Positions 61,502 through 64,000 of a DNA stretch of 64,000 bases are shown in pieces. The stretch is from Chitinophagales bacterium (GTDB taxonomy: Bacteria > Bacteroidota > Bacteroidia > Chitinophagales > Chitinophagaceae): NCBI GenBank assembly GCA_030832085.1, contig JAURJU010000092.1:1-64000 (forward strand), in the 5' to 3' direction. Made by a program: the position numbers and the translations under genes. The notes beneath the pieces were generated by a model. It had not been told where the DNA came from. It saw only the letters and a program-made list of their open reading frames with translations, and did no database searches. Each line of letters opens with the position of its first letter. The first letter of the stretch is position 1.

Positions 61502-64000
61502 TTAGAATGTGATTTGAGCGCCAAAAATGAATACCCTTGGTAGCGGATATCCGCCACTGCCTGCTGCCGAATTCGCAATGCTGCCTGATTCCGGAGAATA
61601 TAGGGTTGACTTGCTCAAGTATCCAACGTTTTGTACAGTTGCAGAAAGATTGATGGATTGACTTTTAATTTTTCCAGCCCATCCTGCAGGAAGTGAATAG
61701 ACCAGATTGATTTCACGCAATGAAAGGTAATCGCCCTTCTGGTAGAACATTTTTGATTCGCGCAAAACATTGTTTTTAAACAACTGGTCAGCCCAATAAT
61801 ATGTAGGAAATTTTGCACCTGTATTTGTCGGCGTATAGGTCTGGTAAACATCTGTTATGGTATTGAATGTACCCTGCGCATTCCCCATGAACCATGCACG
61901 TGGCCCATCATATGCGACAAAGCCCAGCGCATAATCAAATCTTGCACTCAGTGAAAGGTTTTTCCACCTCGCATAAGAGCTGAAACCGCCTGTCCAACGT
62001 GGAACAGTCCTTCCCATGTAAACCCTGTCGCGGTAGTCAATCGTATCGTTTTTGTCGATGTCCGTCCATTTTACATCTCCCAGGGCAATGGGGAAAAATC
62101 CGGCTTTTTGTGCAGTGGTCAGTGAATTGTATCGGCCAGGTCCCAGAAGCACCCTTGCACCATTCAGGTCAACCCTGTTCGCATCTGCATCAAGCTGCGC
62201 CTGGGTTCTGTAGAGGTCTGCGGGAACATATGCATAGGCAACATTGGGGTCCTGTCCTTGCTGAAGTCCACCAACCCAAATCAGCTGTTTGGTTGCCGGA
62301 TCATAAATTTGTACACCGCCTTGTCTGTTGTTGGGCAGTCCATTGCCTGGTAGCTTGAGTATCTTATTGGCATTGTATGCACCATTGAGCGCTACATCAA
62401 TTTGCCAATTTTTATTTCTTACCACCCTGTAATTCAATTCAAATTCAAGGCCCTGGTTCTGCATGCTACCATTGTTGGTGGTGAGTCCTGTAATGCCAGA
62501 AGTTGCAGGAAGGGAAAATGTTGAGATCTTGTCCCTGGTAATACGGTTATAGTAGGCCAATACCAAATCAATTTTTCCGAGAATATTTGTCTCAAGACCA
62601 AACTCAACAGTTGAAGACCTTTCCCAAAGCAGATCTGGATACTGAGGAGAAGAAAAAAGATATCCGGCACTGGCGTTGTACCTGGAAACACCATAACTGC
62701 CTTGTAATCCATATGAGCTGATACCGCTAACGTTACCGTTTTGGCCCCAACTTGCCCTAACCTTGAGTGTCTTGAAAATATTGGAAGCAAAGAAGCTTTC
62801 CTTGTGAAGGTTCCATCCCAGTGAAAGTCCAGGAAAGTTTCCCCAACGGTTGTTGATCAGTTTTGAGTAACCGTCCCTGCGCAGTGTAGCTGTCAGCAAA
62901 TACCTTGAATCATAATCATAGGTAGCCCTTCCAAAAAATGAAAGAATGCGCTGGCGATCATGATAAGAATCTACAGAAGGTTGAAGATCCTTGTCTCTTT
63001 TTACATACTGAAGATCCATAAAATCATCTGACGGAGCCTGTGCGCCTGATGCAGAAACGCCATTTGAATAAATATCATAATACTCTGAACCAGCCATCAG
63101 ATCCAGGTTGTGCTTGCCATTGAAAGATGTATTGTAACCGGCTACTGCATTGTAGGTCTGGCTCAAATTTCTCCCAAATGATGCTGATGATGACCTGGTC
63201 CTGTTGTAGTTGCCGGGACTTTGAAGATAGTCCTTGTTAAAACTCTCATAGACTCCTTCATCATAAAATAGGTTTGCGCCGGCCTTTAACCAAAGATTTG
63301 CGGAAAAATCTATTTTGAAAGATTGGGACATGGTGAACTTGTCTGTATTGTTTCTTCTGATGAATTTGTCATCGTTTACCAAAGGATTACCATCGCCCAA
63401 ATCCCTACCAATGAGCAGTTCTCCATTTTCATTGCGACCCCTCATTGTTGGCGGCGCACCCAGTGACCTTGACAGATAGTTTCCTTCCGTATTGGTAACA
63501 GCGTCACGCCATTTTGCACTTGCAAAGTTGAGGTTTGAAATGGAGGTTAACCAACTTTTCACTTTGTATTCTGAATTCAATACAAATGTGTAACGCTTGT
63601 AATAAGTGTTGATCGGCATTCCCTTCTCATCGTAAGAACCAAAACCTGCATAATATTTTCCCTTGTCATTTCCACCACTCATGGACACATTGTAGTCCTG
63701 TGTCAAACTGCTGGGCCTCAGTGCATACTCCCGGTAGTTGAAATTGTTGAAAATAAGGGTATCAACGCCGTTGACTGGGTCAATCATGGTTTGCCAGCCA
63801 TTGTTCAGCTTCTGGCGGTTGGTGTTGTCCAATTTCATGGTGCTCCATACGCCCAATGAATTCAGGTTTCCATCAATCACATTTCCTGATGCATCCAAAA
63901 ATCTGTTTCCTGTTCCGAAAGGACCAGAACTTGTGAGCTGCGAAAGCCTTGATGCATCATAGATACCCGAGGTTTTTACTGCATTCCTTGACCACAGGAG
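61502..64000 (-). CDS. SusC/RagA-family TonB-linked outer-membrane transporter, 5' end outside window
   Basis: The minus-strand frame is open from the window edge at 64000 to the stop at 61502 (832 residues visible). It contains the middle and C-terminal barrel of a SusC protein: YNVSMSGGNDKGKYYAGFGSYDEKG, SNLNFASAKW, RASWGQNGNVSGISSYG, FELNYRVVRNKNWQIDV, YLSLREINLVYSLP and a final GGYPLPRVFIFGAQITF. The plug, TonB box, signal peptide and any regulator upstream are not in the window. It forms the outer-membrane pump with the SusD lid and is expected to import sialo-compounds. Confidence 0.95.
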   Translation of the reverse strand, partial: LLWSRNAVKTSGIYDASRLSQLTSSGPFGTGNRFLDASGNVIDGNLNSLGVWSTMKLDNTNRQKLNNGWQTMIDPVNGVDTLIFNNFNYREYALRPSSLTQDYNVSMSGGNDKGKYYAGFGSYDEKGMPINTYYKRYTFVLNSEYKVKSWLTSISNLNFASAKWRDAVTNTEGNYLSRSLGAPPTMRGRNENGELLIGRDLGDGNPLVNDDKFIRRNNTDKFTMSQSFKIDFSANLWLKAGANLFYDEGVYESFNKDYLQSPGNYNRTRSSSASFGRNLSQTYNAVAGYNTSFNGKHNLDLMAGSEYYDIYSNGVSASGAQAPSDDFMDLQYVKRDKDLQPSVDSYHDRQRILSFFGRATYDYDSRYLLTATLRRDGYSKLINNRWGNFPGLSLGWNLHKESFFASNIFKTLKVRASWGQNGNVSGISSYGLQGSYGVSRYNASAGYLFSSPQYPDLLWERSSTVEFGLETNILGKIDLVLAYYNRITRDKISTFSLPATSGITGLTTNNGSMQNQGLEFELNYRVVRNKNWQIDVALNGAYNANKILKLPGNGLPNNRQGGVQIYDPATKQLIWVGGLQQGQDPNVAYAYVPADLYRTQAQLDADANRVDLNGARVLLGPGRYNSLTTAQKAGFFPIALGDVKWTDIDKNDTIDYRDRVYMGRTVPRWTGGFSSYARWKNLSLSARFDYALGFVAYDGPRAWFMGNAQGTFNTITDVYQTYTPTNTGAKFPTYYWADQLFKNNVLRESKMFYQKGDYLSLREINLVYSLPAGWAGKIKSQSINLSATVQNVGYLSKSTLYSPESGSIANSAAGSGGYPLPRVFIFGAQITF

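Noticed and set aside
1-64000. CRISPR arrays, insertion sequences, prophage, tRNA or rRNA genes
   Set aside because: Looked for regular direct repeats, transposase or integrase motifs and cloverleaf-like segments; none was convincing, though without a search program a degenerate tRNA could be missed.

Overview
The window looks like chromosomal DNA of a free-living or host/plant-associated Bacteroidota, most likely of the Chitinophagaceae type. Grounds: a SusC/SusD pair, several exported proteins with type IX secretion (T9SS) C-terminal signals, a PorP/SprF partner, a DUF4254 gene beside a family 9 glycosyltransferase, and repeated -7 promoter elements of the phylum-specific form TAnnTTTG close to start codons. 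I saw no insertion sequence, prophage, integrase, CRISPR array, tRNA or rRNA. The genus is not established.

1-16.5 kb is mostly housekeeping: rpsI (cut by the window edge) and rplM, a NUDIX-type regulator, ligA tail-to-tail with asd, a lamin-tail T9SS protein, a PfkB sugar kinase, an S9 glutamyl-endopeptidase-like protease, a flavin reductase, an exported L,D-transpeptidase-like protein, rpoN with a PAP2-like membrane protein, a MarR regulator and an AI-2E-type permease. The asd leader holds what looks like a complete ribosome-dependent attenuator: promoter, 18-residue Lys/Asn-rich leader peptide, mutually exclusive antiterminator and terminator stems. It is the most interesting regulatory signal I found.

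16.5-28.7 kb: SPFH/prohibitin protein, an orphan gluconate-dehydrogenase-subunit-3-like protein, a GH3-family acyl-amido synthetase, LysE exporter, a monofunctional transglycosylase, then a long minus-strand run of GT39, NadR-type kinase, PnuC, Nfu scaffold, heptosyltransferase, DUF4254 and TspO-like protein (NAD precursor salvage, Fe-S assembly, LPS core and cell envelope).

28.7-52.7 kb: an XRE regulator, an exported formylglycine-generating-enzyme-like lipoprotein, GH95-like and GH29 enzymes (fucosyl-glycan breakdown), a giant TolB-propeller/amidohydrolase, an exported glutamate-racemase homologue, a zinc alcohol dehydrogenase, a xylose-isomerase-like protein, an M43 metalloprotease with its PorP/SprF-like partner, a multidomain extracellular endonuclease/phosphatase, thioredoxin, an alginate-lyase-like protein and a CBM9/DUF5916 outer-membrane protein.

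52.7-64 kb is one coherent minus-strand sialic-acid utilisation locus: SusC (5' part outside the window), SusD, sialic acid lyase, kelch mutarotase, MFS transporter, AGE-type epimerase, sialate O-acetylesterase and sialidase. Outside the inner membrane the sialidase and esterase release and de-acetylate sialic acid, the mutarotase equilibrates anomers, SusCD moves product across the outer membrane and the MFS protein across the inner membrane; the lyase gives pyruvate plus ManNAc, which the epimerase turns into GlcNAc. The GlcNAc kinase and NagA/NagB expected next are not in the window.
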